Source: Xanthostigma xanthostigma
Lineage: Eukaryota; Arthropoda; Insecta; Raphidioptera; Raphidiidae
Length of the DNA stretch: 64,000 nt
NCBI GenBank assembly: GCA_963575645.1
Contig: OY754467.1
Span: forward strand, 62,001-126,000
Reading direction: 5' to 3'
Under the pieces are notes generated by a model, which saw only the letters and a program-made list of their open reading frames with translations, was not told the DNA's origin and ran no database searches. This document shows positions 25,201 through 36,909 of this stretch, in pieces (position 1 is the first letter of the stretch; each line of letters begins with the position of its first letter). The translations under genes were made by a program, and so were the position numbers.

Positions 25201-25613
25201 GCGCCGGAACGTGTGTTCCGGACCCGACGGGCGAGCCTTCGTCGTCGTCGTCGTCGCCGCCGCCGGGAGTGCTGCAGGTGTACGCGGCCTACGAGACGGG
25301 GCTGGCGAGCGGGACGAGCTTAAAGCTGCGCGTCTCGCCGCGAACGACGGCCCGAGAAGTCGTCGATCTGGTCGTCAAACAGCTGAACATGGCCGTCGTT
25401 CTGAAAGGCAAGGAGGGACCGATTTACGCGTCCGAAAAGTTGCAGAACTTCTGCCTGGTCGCGGTGATAGGCGCGCGAGAGCGATGTCTCAGGGACGACT
25501 TCAAACCGCTCCAGCTGCAGAATCCGTGGAAGAAGGGCAGACTGTACGTCAGACAGAAACAGGACGTGCTGGCGGCCCTCGAACATTCTAGCAAGCACTC
25601 GACCGTTTTGTGA
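13300..25613 (+). CDS. wake: Wide awake (ANKFN1 family) ankyrin/FN3/RA-domain protein
   Basis: Ten exons: 13300-14086, 16825-17025, 17309-17387, 17940-18043, 21192-21359, 21427-21636, 21715-21903, 21970-22186, 22955-23581, 23672-25613. All introns are GT-AG, phases agree, and the product is 1,507 residues. The start is the first ATG of the frame (AAACATGG context); an upstream coding exon cannot be excluded. Residues 1-330 are low complexity, with an eight-Ala run and a five-His run. About 330-390 holds ankyrin repeats (SDGLSPLDVAVLSNNRP). About 470-580 is a fibronectin III region. 580-1090 is the family's own conserved core (KKTTIKQLFTAASKFQKHLR, TCTWDDVKSL). A Ser-rich stretch follows, then a Ras-association region near 1393-1490. 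The protein ends STVL, which fits a class I PDZ ligand. In Drosophila, WAKE acts in clock neurons to promote sleep onset through the GABA-A receptor Rdl; the same role here is inference from homology. Confidence 0.9.
14087..16824 (+). other. wake: Intron 1 of wide awake, nothing recognised
   Basis: 2.7 kb of AT-rich intron. The donor is A|GTACGT at 14086/14087 and the acceptor CCAG at 16821-16824. No repeat or coding exon was recognised inside it. Confidence 0.6.
18044..21191 (+). other. wake: Intron 4 of wide awake with repeat insertions
   Basis: 3.1-kb intron between the ankyrin exon and the exon beginning FSNMESL. It holds the Helitron-like copy at 19797-20245 and a possible tiny MITE at 19086-19181. 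That sequence has ends CAGTGGCGTGC and GGCGCGCCACTG, an imperfect 11-bp inverted repeat, but no matching 8-bp flanks. An ATT run lies at about 19018-19038. Confidence 0.55.
19797..20245 (+). mobile_element. Helitron-like non-autonomous element D, copy 2
   Basis: Begins TCCTATATTATTAAACGAGC and ends with hairpin CCGAGCAAACCTCGG, then CACCCAGGTACTAT. It shares GGATGAAATTTACTGAAAAG and the following 150 bases with copy 1 at 1250-1574. It is longer at its 3' side by a segment that also occurs, inverted, in the long B repeats at 49.0, 62.4 and 63.5 kb. Sits inside intron 4 of wide awake. Non-coding. Confidence 0.65.
22589..22940. mobile_element. Foldback element F3 in wide awake intron 8
   Basis: The arms at about 22589-22740 and 22797-22940 are reverse complements. 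Landmarks are CCCACGACGAATGTAAATG, then AATCCCCCGACTTAACGCAG, and their complements. The central spacer is short. The right arm ends about 15 bases before the acceptor of exon 9 (CTTCGCAG, 22947-22954), so the element supplies DNA right up to the splice site. No TSD was recognised. Confidence 0.8.
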
Positions 25614-28600
25614 GACGCGGCCGACGCCAGATAGTATAGGTTCAAATTGTGTTCATGTGTACATAAGGTGGTCGTAGTCGTGTGCATTTTGGAATATTAT
25701 CGATTATAAACAAAAGAGAACAATATTTATTAACGCCGATCGAAGACGGCTCCGACCGTAGTTTTAGTTGTCGAGTGGCGGCACTTTTCCGAACTTTGAA
25801 AGAAAAAAAATTATAAATTCGGACAGGATTTTCAACACCAATTTAAGGAACGTTTAATCGCTGCATAAATTCTAAATTTAAACTCTCAAAATTTTGTTTT
25901 AGCGGGTAGTCTATTTTAAACTGGTCGGCGATTCCCGCGTCCGGGGAAGAGTTAAGAACGATCGGGAAGTGCTGCCACCGCGGAGGTCGTAGTATTTTTG
26001 TGTACCTTGTCCAAAATGTCTACTTTTAAAAAAATGTGATATTTGCACAATGAAATTTATGAACATTGTTATTTGTTAAATTTTAACCAATAGACTTACA
26101 TAAATATTCAGTTAAAAATGATCGTTTGAGCTCAAATCTATTTCGTTTTTGATGTGCTCTAAATGAAATGTTTTTTTATCGACGCCGAAAAACGTCAAAT
26201 CAAAGAAATACATCTTTGTTTGTGAAAATTGCTGGCCAATTTTGAGATGCAGTAAAAATACTTTGGCGGGCCAAGGTAATATTGATAAGTGTGGATTTAT
26301 TAATTAAGAAAAAAAATTAATGCTCCAATTTATTTTTATTTTTTCGATATCGACTAAAATAGAATAAAAAAGAATTTGGCTTTTCCAAGGACATAGAATT
26401 TATCAACGCGCAGTTTTCAAGTACAGGTGTAAAACTAAATGTTTTGGCTATAATTTACGCCTTTTTATTTAAGCCTATGTTTTACGTGAACATAATATAA
26501 TAAGTTTATCTGCGTCTTTTGGATTTTCAACCGGTTTAAAAGTGAAAATCTCAAAGACGTAAAATAAATGAAGCCTTTTTATGTTCAAATTAACTAATAG
26601 TCAAATGTCTGTGGTGCTAGACTACATAAAAATAAATAAATAAATAATTATTTAGATGCGCTTTATATATTATTATATATATTATATTAAATATAGTTAG
26701 TTTATATATAAATACTTTGTAAATTTTATTTTATTTGCACAGATGTACAAAAGTGATTGTATAAAATTATATTATTTTAAAATTAATTGCCTATACCGAA
26801 TAATTAAGAAAAAAAAAACACATCTCCGTTCGATACGTCGTGTTATTACTTTTTATCCTTTCCGCCAGGTGCGCTTGACGCCATCGGCGGTGTTTCGAAA
26901 CGAAATTACCATTTTTTTGATTTTTGTATAAACATGCTCTCTTCGAGTGTTGAATGAGAGAAGAAATTTATTTTTGGTCAGAGCGAATTTTCTTTGAACT
27001 TCCCCACTGATCTATTTTTTGTTTTTCAAAAAATCATTTCGGTAGTCAAATGATTCTTCCAAAAAACAAAAAAACAAAGAATCGTTTCTTGTCCACGTTT
27101 AGGCACATTTATACTTCGGGCGATCCGAGATGTGATAGATATTTAAACTGCTAAATTACAAAAGATAATATGAATAGAAAATATTAGGATTTGCCTACAT
27201 TTATTTTTTATAGTTTTAAAAGCGCCTAAAAGTGGATGAAAATGAATTATTTCACGATTCTCGGTTCTAGAAAGTCCTATATTAAAAAAAATTGTATCGA
27301 ATAAAATTAAAATGATTTTTAACAGAAAAGACAAACTAACCGTAGACTGTAACAATTATAGTGTGATAATAATGTTATTTACTGTTATTAAGAATAATAT
27401 TTTATAGGTGGAAATTTTTCTTAAAAAAAAATAGTTTTAACGTATTTTTTGTAGATATTGTACAAGTTAGAGGGAGAAAAAAAACATTTTATCGAAAAGA
27501 CCGAATGAAATAATATTTTTAGTGATATTTAAATGTAGAATAAATTTTGTTGGCGAAAATGAATAAAAAAACAGAATTGTACATTATATAGTCCATATAA
27601 AAATTAATACATTATATTTGTATGATTAATCATTTGAACCATTCATGCTGAATAATGGTGCATACAGATTATAAAAAAAGAAAAACCTATAATATTTTAA
27701 AACTTTCGACAGATTTCCTGCAAAATACTCGAAGAATATTTATCGGTATCTCAATTTTTTTTATGCAACCGAAATTTTTAACGGTAATTAGAGAAAACTG
27801 TGGTGAAAAAAATGTCAAAAAATGTTGGCCGGAGTAAACGGAACGCCGAAAGGTAGTTGTGCGTCGTTGCGTTACGAAGCGGTTCGGAGCAAGTGTGCCA
27901 TTTTGTTTCGTAGCACCGTAACGTATTGGCCGTCATGAGCGACGCAATTTCGTTACGAGCTTCTATTGCAAACGGGCAAGAAGAGAAAAAAAACCAGCTG
28001 CAGGAAATTTGTCGGACGGCGCGCGTCTGTTAAATAGTTCGTTGCTTAAGCAGGGTATCGAAGTTTATATCGTTTCGAATTATGCATGTAATTTAAATAT
28101 CTTTGTCTCTAATCAAACAGGGTTCGTCGAATCGATTGCTATTTTGAAATTGGAAAGTACAAAATTATTATATAAAAAAATGCACGCACTCAAAGACAAA
28201 ACAAAGGTTCAATTAAAAAAGAGCAGAGTCAATTAAATATTATGTACCGGCAGTTGAAACCCTTAAAAAATGTGAGCGGTTCTTACATAAGCTCATGCTT
28301 ACGAAGGGAAAATAATTTGTAGCCGGGGAGGGGGTGTTTCTGGACCCAATGCAAAAATGCGTTGCATTTTCAAAATTCTGTCTCGAGCGACAACGGTTGA
28401 AATCTGGACTTTGGACTTAAAAGACAGATCAAAAACAACTCCTCCCCCGCCCGCTGTTAGTTAAAATAAATTGTGAGAGCCTGCGTTAATTTCTTTGTAT
28501 TCTAAGACATATATTTTATAATTTGCATCTTCCATCGATCCAACGCAAATCTTATGAAAATATCGTATCATAGAATTATAGGAAAATATTTAAGTGTCCG

Positions 28601-28880
28601 AAAAAAAAAGAATGTACTGCGCTTATCAGTCTTCTGATCTTTTGTAGCCGAAACAAATAATTGTGTAAAATTTTTCAAACGGTGGTTTTAAATACTGTTG
28701 AAAAACGCCCTAATAATTAAAATAGTCAATTGTTACAACAGGTTCGGTTTTATGGACTGACAATTCGTGGTAAATTTTTTCCATGGTTACTTTATAACGA
28801 ATAATGCTTGAAAATCCGCAAACTAAAAAGCCGTACCAGTATTTCTATTCGTTTATTATTGACACTGCAACTGTAATAAT
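25614..28880. other. Intergenic / 3' region of wide awake
   Basis: AT-rich. The 3' UTR of wide awake must begin here, but several AATAAA motifs (for example within AAATAAATAAATAAATAA near 26628) prevent a confident choice of poly(A) site. No other gene was recognised; frames at 27655 and 28009 look like chance. Confidence 0.45.
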
Positions 28881-29422
28881 TAGTGGTGGGCATAATCGAT
28901 ACTTTTCAATAATCGAATGAATCGAAATAATCGGTTTTTATAATCGAATGATCATTCGAATTATCGATTATGAATGATGCGCAAACCTGCCAGTTTATAA
29001 TTTCGTTTTATATACTTTTACAGTGTAAGCGAATGATCATTCAAAACATCGATTATGAATTATGTGCTAACTTTGCAATTTCGATTTGTTAATATTACTT
29101 AACACAATATTAATAATGGAATCACTGATATGATCGAATAGAAATAGAAATATATTTTTAATCCCTAGATGGATACATCGTCAATTTACATAATGAGTTA
29201 AACAGTAAAATTGAAATAAATGCAGAAACCGAATGATATATCAATATATCATATTATAATCGACAGTTGACATAGCAATAGTACTGTGTCGGGATTTAAT
29301 ATTCATTTCATATTTCATAATCGATTCAAGTGAATGATATCTCGGTTGCCATAAGCGAATGATCGATTATTCGGCCATAATCGAAATATTTCGATTATAT
29401 CATTCATAATCGCCCAACACTA
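28881..29422. mobile_element. hAT-type MITE with 8-bp target duplication
   Basis: 542 bp. The left end is TAGTGGTGGGC and the right end GCCCAACACTA, an 11-bp imperfect inverted repeat. It is flanked by the same 8 bases, GTAATAAT, at 28873-28880 and 29423-29430. An 8-bp duplication with short ends of this kind is the signature of hAT transposons. The interior is built from many variants of an AATCGATTATGAATGAT motif in both orientations and encodes no transposase. Confidence 0.85.
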
Positions 29423-29430
29423 GTAATAAT

Positions 29431-30536
29431 ACCGGAACAAGCCGTCGTGAATATCTGCTTTAAACATCGAGAGATCGAAAGCAGCCCGACAAGGACAGCT
29501 GTCGAAGGTATTCTCGTCTCTCTCGTACGAGGCACGTGGAAAGGTCCGGTATCGTTGCAGTTCAGTGTTTGTCTTAAATTCGTCAAAAAATGAATAAAAC
29601 CGATCGACGATTGCACAGACAATATACAATATTCCTGATTTCTCAATTCGAGCTCAGAAAACCAAACGATTAACTAATAAAGCTATGCTTCATTTTCAAA
29701 AAAATATTATAGCTTTTCCGTCCTAAAATTTCAACAGGCCAATTCCATTTTTATACAAAAAGTATTGTAATTTTTTTAAAGAGATTTTGAATTCCTTACT
29801 AAATTCATGATCAGACTGATTTGAAGATTGTTGAAATTATTAAATAACGCGGTTAAAGAGTGATTTACTAAAAAATAAATTAATATTTTATCTGCTCCAA
29901 TTCATGCTAAAATTCAGACAGTATTTCTTTCGTCATGAGCATTTCTTGAATAGAAAAAAAATTTTGAATTGGAATGAAAATTTTTGTAATTTTTTTTCCA
30001 GAGAAACGGTTCTACGAATGGTGTGAATCGACCTTTACTCTGTACGTTCGTCTACTTTTTGGACATTATTTTTTTAATTTAATTGAAACAGAACCAAAGC
30101 GTATTGCGTGGCAAACAAGTGGACAGAGTATTATTGATATAAAGAAATGATATTTTATGTACTGTATAAAAAAAATACCTATAATAAATGTGCAGTCAAT
30201 GTAGAATCGAGTCTGTGTTATGCACGAAAAAAAAAACGATGTCATTATTTCTGTTTAGAAATATGTAAAAATAGCACTGAATAATAACAAATTTTAATGT
30301 TGATATTTGTCGAGTTTTTTTCGAATCCGTGAAAACCTTTAAAAAGAAACAAAGTAAGCCGTGACAATTTGTTTTCCCAAATAAAAAAAGTCTGATTTGA
30401 AACTGTTTATTGACGCTGTCATTATTTACAATAATTTGTATGTTGGTTTCGAAAATTTATCCTTTGAATTAATTTAACACTGAACGGTTGATCGACCGCT
30501 TCGAATGAGAAAAATTTTATTCAAAATACACGCAGA
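29431..30536. other. Intergenic, upstream of QRICH2-like gene
   Basis: No gene or repeat recognised. Its right edge must contain the promoter of the QRICH2-like gene; no TATA box stands out. Confidence 0.4.
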
Positions 30537-33500
30537 ATGACGGAAAATGTAATATTGACAATGCCGCAAATGGTGGACCTGGCACTCGGTTCGCCCGATG
30601 TAAGACTTGCAAACTATCATCATAATTATATATTAATACGCTAAGGTTAAAGATGTTTGCCTCCCTTTTTAGAAAAAAACACACAATTTCTCCACATAAA
30701 TTATATATCATTTTACAGATAATTGCTTGCTCTACTGACATCGACAACTAAAAAATTTATTATTGCTTTTGTTTTTGTAAATTAATTAAACTCTGAACGT
30801 CTGCCATCTGACGGCGTAACGTTAACACTTCGATCTGTCATCTGACCTTCATACTGACATCTGACGGGCAACGCTGAACAACGCTTTTGCTACTTGCGCC
30901 TCTATTAGACAATTTTAGTAAAATATTTCTTTTACAACAAAAAGAAGAACGTTATAAGCAGTGTGCAAAATTAGAAACGAATTGAATACCTGCAATCATA
31001 TTTAAAAAATAATTTCGTAAAGTGATAATTATTATACTTATTTATTGCGAATAATTCGCACAGGTCACGCTAGTTACATATTATACGGCTCAATAAGTCG
31101 CCAATCAAAAAACGTATTTTGTCTTCTGCCCCCAGATAGGAGCCGTGAATTTCAACATTCTCCATTCGTTTCTGCACGTCCTCGTGCAACAAGTGAATTT
31201 ACTGAATACACAAATCGAATTTCGCGGAAATGACGGCGAAAAAATCAAATCGCTTTTATCGAACGCTCCGGCAGAACCGAAACTAACACTCACCGAATAC
31301 GCCGTTTCTTCCCGAACGAGTTGCACAAAATCGAAAGGTTGCCATTTTTTAAAAGCCAATTCCCGTTATAAAAGAGAAAAATTACGTGCAGTAATATCGC
31401 GCGGTTAAATTTTTTTTTTGTTTAGGTAGCGAAAGAGAACTCAGCGTCACCGAACCGGATAAACCTTTGAAAAATGTGCCGTCCGGAACATCGGGTTTGT
31501 TATAATATTATAATGAGCATGAAACTGTTAATCGAGATTTATTTGAATTTATGACTTTTTCACAACGACAGCTACGAGTAAAAAGCGCCTCAGAAGGGAC
31601 TCCATACAGAAAGTCATAGTGGTCGAGACGAACGGACCCGACAAACCGCGTCGGAGGACGGTGCCGCTGGCCGTCGCCAACGACAAGTTCCTCGCACTGC
31701 AAAAGACGGTCAAGACACTCGAAGACAAAATTCAAAACCTGGAGGAAATACCCACCAGCGACGCGATTTGCGAAATGTTCAGGTAAAATAAATAAAATGC
31801 CGTTTGAATTTTTTTTTGAGTCGGGGATCGGCCCGTTCAGATTGTTCGATTTGGAATTTTGTGCCGACTTCGCTCGCGCCGTTTCGAGCGGAACGCCGAA
31901 CGGGAATTTCCGACCCCCGCCGATTTGCAACTTGTCGAGATTCTATGAAAATAACAATCCGTCGACAGCACGCCGACCGAGTCGGCCACTTCGCCGATGA
32001 CCGGGACGTGGCACCTGCTGTGTCTCGGCAAGCGCATCGAGGCCAACGAACAGGGAATCGAAAAACTGGCGGGCGTCATCGACAATTTCGTACAAGAGCT
32101 GGGAGCGAACATTGATCTGTTGACAAGTCACAAAGCCGAGAAAAAGGACGAAGAAGAAGTATCTGAAGGGGTAGGCTCGCGCGTCAATTTTTATTGAAGT
32201 GAAAACTTCTTTAGCGGCGTTGTACACTTTTTTTGTAATGGGTAAAAAATGTTAAACTCGCGTCAGGTCACGTGTCCTGATCGAAAATGTGTAAGACGGA
32301 AACTTTTATTTATACAACGTTAGACATCTAGCGTTGAAATATCGTACATAAAAATGCAATCTATAATACAAACCATTTTATTTACAAGTGTTGCCAATAA
32401 ATAAACAATGCTTCTAAATGCAAAAAATTAAGACGTTAATATTCAAGTTTTCACTTCTGCCGGCACTCCCGGAGTGCAACCCGTTTTTTTTTACTTTTAT
32501 TTAGTCACCCGACTTATCATTTAACAAATTAAAATTCGGCGTCTGTTTTCGAAGGCAAAGCCGGACAGTATAGGCGAAGACAGGGAAAGCGTCGGATCGA
32601 GGAGGTCTTACATCACCAGTATAAGGGAAAGGATCGAAGAGCTCGAGAAGAGAATCGAGACAGTCGAGAACACCAAACAGAGTAAGTTGAATATTTTAAA
32701 CCGAGTCGATTAATCACAAATTTCTACAGTTTATAATTTCTACTGTTCATTTTTTCACCGGAACCTTTTCTACACATTCATTAATTTGTTTTGTTTTATT
32801 TTTTCAGTAGTTGTTTCGGCAGGTGGTCACGAAAATATATCTCATGCTGTCCCCGCAGCTGCCGCGTGAGTCATTTATTTATTTTTATTATTATTTTTTT
32901 AATAAGATTTATTTATTTGCTCCGTTCTCCTTGCATTCGGCGAAACAATCAAGCTCATCGAGGCTTGTCTTTTCTGCTTTCGAAAGAGAGATTGATCGTT
33001 GTCGCTTAAAAATTGCAGACCGGCGGAAACTGAATATTCCGGAATGACGGCCGAACAAGTGGGAACGCAGCTCACAAAAGAAATTAAAAAATTGAAGGCC
33101 GATCTGGAAGGCTTACACAAATTATTCGGCGAAGTACGCGTGGGATCGCCGACCGGCTGTAAGTGAACTGCATTTATTTCATTTGTCGAGAGACGTTCGA
33201 GTTTCGTGCAATAATGGCGACGTGAAATTTTAATCCAAAGTCCCCGAAGAAGAGACGGTCGCCGAAGAAGGGTCCGTCGCAGTTCACCACGGCTCGTACG
33301 GCAATCTCAACCAAATGAACGAGCAGATCACGAACCTGGACGCCATGTTCCACACGCAATTCAACCACATGCAGAGTCAGATAAGCAGCATCGAGAAGGA
33401 GTTGGGAGTCATCGTCGAACGACTCAATTCCGGTTTGCCCACCGGAGACGGTTTCGGTCAGGACGCAGGTATTGCAACGATCGATTCGCGCGACTCGACA

Positions 33501-36500
33501 GTCGCGGCGTGACGGTCGGTTTGTAAAAAAAACATTTCAAACATTCCGCAGAGCTGGGCGAGCTGTTCAACAAACTCGGCGGTTTACAAGCGGACATCGA
33601 AAACATGAACGTCACGGCGTCGAAACTCGCCGAAGATCAAGAGGAACGACAGGTTCACATCGATGTAATTATAAAACTTTTAGCGTCGTGAATTCAGAGC
33701 TTCGTACGCGAATTATAATACTCGACTCTCCGGCAGGCTCTGGTCGAACAAATCGAGTTGCTGAAGACGGTCAAGGCCAACAAGGAAGACCTGGAGGACG
33801 CGCTGGCCGACAAGGCGGACATGCAACACGTCAATCGCAAAGTGTCGCACGACCAGTTCGACGCGGCGTGCGACGACCTGAGCCGCGGCCTCGAGGAGGC
33901 GCTGTCCAAACTGACGCAGCAGGAGGCCGTATGGCAGGGAGCGCTCGACGACCTGCAGCGGGAGATCGGCAACAAGCTCGACAAAGTCGAAATCACGCCG
34001 CTGAGGGAGTTCGTCACGAACAAGCTCAAGGCGCTCCAAGAGAGACTCAAAGCGCTCGCCGCGCTGAAGAAGGAGACCGACGCGGCCGGCACCAAAGTCA
34101 AACTGCTCAAGTAAATAAAACTGTTTCTTTCCGCACAAAACTATAAATATTATCTTGTTTCACATTCTACGTTTCAGGAACGTCAACTGTCTGTCGTGCG
34201 ACAAGGACGTCGTCATGAGGACGGAGCTCGGACATCCTCCGATTCCTGCTACGGCGCCGCTGCCGCCCACTCGCTCGATGAGACCGTATTTGACTTACGA
34301 ATTGGACGCCGTCCGAAAACAACAGAAACGGTAGGTACCTGCAAATTGCAATAGACAATAGGGAAATTAGCATTGGGAAAAAATGTTTGGATCAGAGTTA
34401 GCCATGACTGCATTAATTGTTATTTCTATTCAATTATCGTGGTAATCTTGAGGATTTCTATTTTATTTTGATTTATTTTTATTTTACTTGGCTTTTTTAA
34501 TAATAAAAAGCTCTTAAAATCGTTATTTTAATTTTTTTGCACAAAAATAAAACAAAAAAACAACTCCATCTGTTTGGAAACATTTCATTCAAAAATTGTC
34601 TGACTGGTATGACGTATGCGCGTTGGTAAATCAGTGACCCAATGTCTTCAGGTTCAACACGAATAGGCGGAGATATTTGATCTCGCACCATATTTAAGTA
34701 TTTTTGGGAATTTAATGTCCCATTAATAAAAAAAGTTCGATTATGTTGTAGTAATCATTTGAATATTTTCTTCGGCAGTATACACATTCATTTTGCAAAA
34801 GAATATTATCTGTCAAATTGAAAAACAAGATTTCAAGACTCACTCTGATCCAGTCATTTTTTCCCAATGTTAATTTCCCTATGTGCACCTTACGTGTTTA
34901 CATACTGTATATATTTCAATCACGAAAAATATTATAATTTTTCAACAGACTTCCTCAGGCCAAAAATCTTCATCACTTCGAACAAGTAATGAAAGAGGAA
35001 GCGAGAGAGCGTTCGAAATCCAGAGACAGGGATGATCGATCCGTAGCGTAAGTTATTTTCGATTTTGTGTTTTACCAGCCAGAGGATGAATACTGTTCGT
35101 TTATAAAAATAATCAAAACAAAAAACACACTCTAGCGATCATTTGTGCAATCGCTATTGCGGAGGAAGTCACACGACGACGACGCCCCAGCAACGAGTCA
35201 CTAGACTCGGCCATTTCCTGACCCAGTGGGGACCGGAAGCGATTCCGTTATCGGAAGGCTACACGCGAGGAACCGACGGCCAGGTTAGTGCTCTCTTCGT
35301 ACAGTTCACGACGACTGAGAGACCGAAACGAACGATTTATATATTATATATTATGCAGATGTACAAAGTGCGCGAGGCGACGTCTCCGGACGGCCAGTCG
35401 CAGGCCACGACCGCAGATACAGCGCAGAACGTTCAACTCCAGTTGACCAAAAACGCGGGCGACGCTGCGGCGTTCTTCGCTCCCGGAACGACGGTCGGTG
35501 TTTCAATTTTATTATTTTCTACACTCGTTCAATTGCAGATTTTTCAATAATAATTCCGCTTTGTTTTACAGGAAAAAGGCGCTGAAGAAGACAGGTAAAT
35601 TTGAAAAAACAACGTATGTCCGTTTGACACGCAATACTTACAAAATAAAATAAACGATGTCTCTGTAATTTTCTAGATCCGTAGCCGGAGAAGCAGGTCC
35701 TGCGGGAATTATTAAACAAGGTAATTATTGATTTTTTCCCATTAAAATATGTTGCATTATTTATAATTCAATTAAAGCGTTTTATTTTTTTAAGTAAGAA
35801 CTTAATAGTGCTTACAGCACGATTTTCAGCCTCGAATCTTAATTTAAAATTCACAGCCGCATCCGAAACCCGGCATTGCCGAACTCGGAACTGTTTTCGT
35901 ACAAGGAAAACGCGTTATAAAACGAAAAATTTAATTTTCAAGGTTCTCAAATTCGTCAAGGCTCAGCGGCGCAACTGAAACGCAAGAGCGGAAGCGGCAT
36001 GGAAGTCAGAGGTAAAAATAATCACGCTCGATAAAAATTCCAACAATATTCGCGAAACTTTCTCACTCGTTAACTATAAATCTGCAGGATCTCGTACGAG
36101 TCAAATAAAATCACCGTCTAAAGCCGGTTCCAAAGTGAGCGTCGTTCCGTCTGCCGCCGGTGACGCTGCCCCACCTGAACCTCCTGCCCCCGTCGAGGTA
36201 AAAACAAAAAAAAAAAACAATCTCCATCTTTAATTTTTGTATCATGGCTCTGCAATCGAAAATAATTCTGACCGATTTTTAAAATTTTTCAGGAGAGTGG
36301 AGGCGAAGCTGCTCCTCCTGCTGCAGAGCCTGCGCCGGTAAATAAAATACTTTTTAATGTCAGATAAGTAACTACAATTATTACAAACACCGTCCGGCAA
36401 ACAGTGATTCTAGCGGAATGCTAGTTTGTTAACGAGGTTCAGAGTTCGCCATTTGCGAGGGCAAATGCGGCGGGCTATGCCGGGACGGTTCATAGATTTA

Positions 36501-36909
36501 GAAGGGTTTTTGAATCCGCTTGAAATATCATCCGATTTTATTTTTCCAGGAGGCTGCTGAAGAAGCCGCACCGGAAACAACTGAGGTAAAAGTCAATAAA
36601 TTATGTCTCCTCTAATAAAATTTATAATATAATAATACAGACGTGGCGTGACGGATATTTTTCCTTTTTTTTTTTCAGGGTGAACCCGCTGCTGAAGCAC
36701 CATCAGAGGTAATCTAACGTTTATGTTTTCAAATTACAGTCTCTCTATAAGAACGCTTGCTTGCCATCGTTCTAAGAGCTACTTTGACGCTGTGTTCAGT
36801 TGTCGAACGTCTATAATAATCTATGTTAATTTTAAAATGACAAAAATTAATTATCATTTCGTTTTAGGAGGCCCCGCCGCCAGAACCTGAGCCGGAAGCT
36901 GCGGCGTAG
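30537..36909 (+). CDS. QRICH2: QRICH2-like sperm flagellar coiled-coil protein (DUF4795)
   Basis: 23 exons: 30537-30599, 31136-31337, 31426-31494, 31572-31782, 31969-32170, 32555-32681, 32808-32865, 33019-33158, 33241-33468, 33552-33664, 33737-34110, 34178-34330, 34949-35047, 35136-35283, 35359-35493, 35572-35594, 35677-35720, 35943-36011, 36088-36197, 36293-36337, 36550-36585, 36679-36708, 36868-36909. All phases close, giving 906 residues. The N-terminus (MVDLALGSPDIGAVNFNILH) matches the conserved start of QRICH2 proteins. Residues 310-600 are coiled coil of the DUF4795 type. Next come NCLSCDKDVV and LPPTRSMRPYLTYELDAV, also family hallmarks, and then an HCGGSH-like segment (YCGGSHTTTT). 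The last 130 residues are Ala/Pro/Glu-rich. In mammals QRICH2 is needed to build the sperm tail; that role is inferred here. Least certain are the exon 2 donor and the exon 6 acceptor. Confidence 0.82.
30624..31075 (-). repeat. Repeat family C, copy 1, in QRICH2 intron 1
   Basis: Matches 43931-45175 at both ends. The left shared sequence is TATTAATACGCTAAGGTTAA, continuing through GATGTTTGCCTCCC. The right end is GAATAATTCGCACAGGTCAC, then GCTAG. In this copy the two halves are contiguous (ATATTTAAAAAATAATTTCG, then TAAAGTGATAATT), so it represents the uninterrupted form. On the minus strand it starts CTAGCGTGACC, reminiscent of the CTAGC heads of other repeats here. Non-coding. Confidence 0.75.
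32196..32457. mobile_element. MITE-like element E, copy 1, in QRICH2 intron 5
   Basis: The ends GAAGTGAAAACTT and AAGTTTTCACTTC are perfect 13-bp inverted repeats. The interior has no coding capacity. Related ends bound 63282-63453. No clear target duplication was seen, so the class is unknown. Confidence 0.6.
34361..34879 (-). mobile_element. Tc1/mariner-type deletion derivative in QRICH2 intron 12
   Basis: 519 bp between TA dinucleotides (34359-34360 and 34880-34881). The ends GGGAAATTAGCATTGGGAAA and the complement of TTTCCCAATGTTAATTTCCC are imperfect inverted repeats that continue into TGGATCAGAGT / ACTCTGATCCA, about 38 bp in all. On the minus strand a decayed frame reads FFINGTLNSQKYLNMVRDQI, later VRQFLNEMFPNRW. 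These are segments found in order near the C-terminal part of Tc1/mariner-like transposases. Most of the transposase is missing, so the copy is dead or mobilisable only in trans. It lies in the host intron in antisense orientation. Confidence 0.85.
36293..36909 (+). other. QRICH2: Run of tiny phase-0 exons encoding an Ala/Pro/Glu tail
   Basis: Exons 20-23 of the QRICH2-like gene are 45, 36, 30 and 42 nt. All start and end in phase 0 and all begin with GAG or GGT straight after the acceptor. They encode ESGGEAAPPAAEPAP, EAAEEAAPETTE, GEPAAEAPSE and EAPPPEPEPEAAA plus stop. Each has a good polypyrimidine tract and acceptor. Any of exons 20-22 could be skipped without changing frame. Confidence 0.8.
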
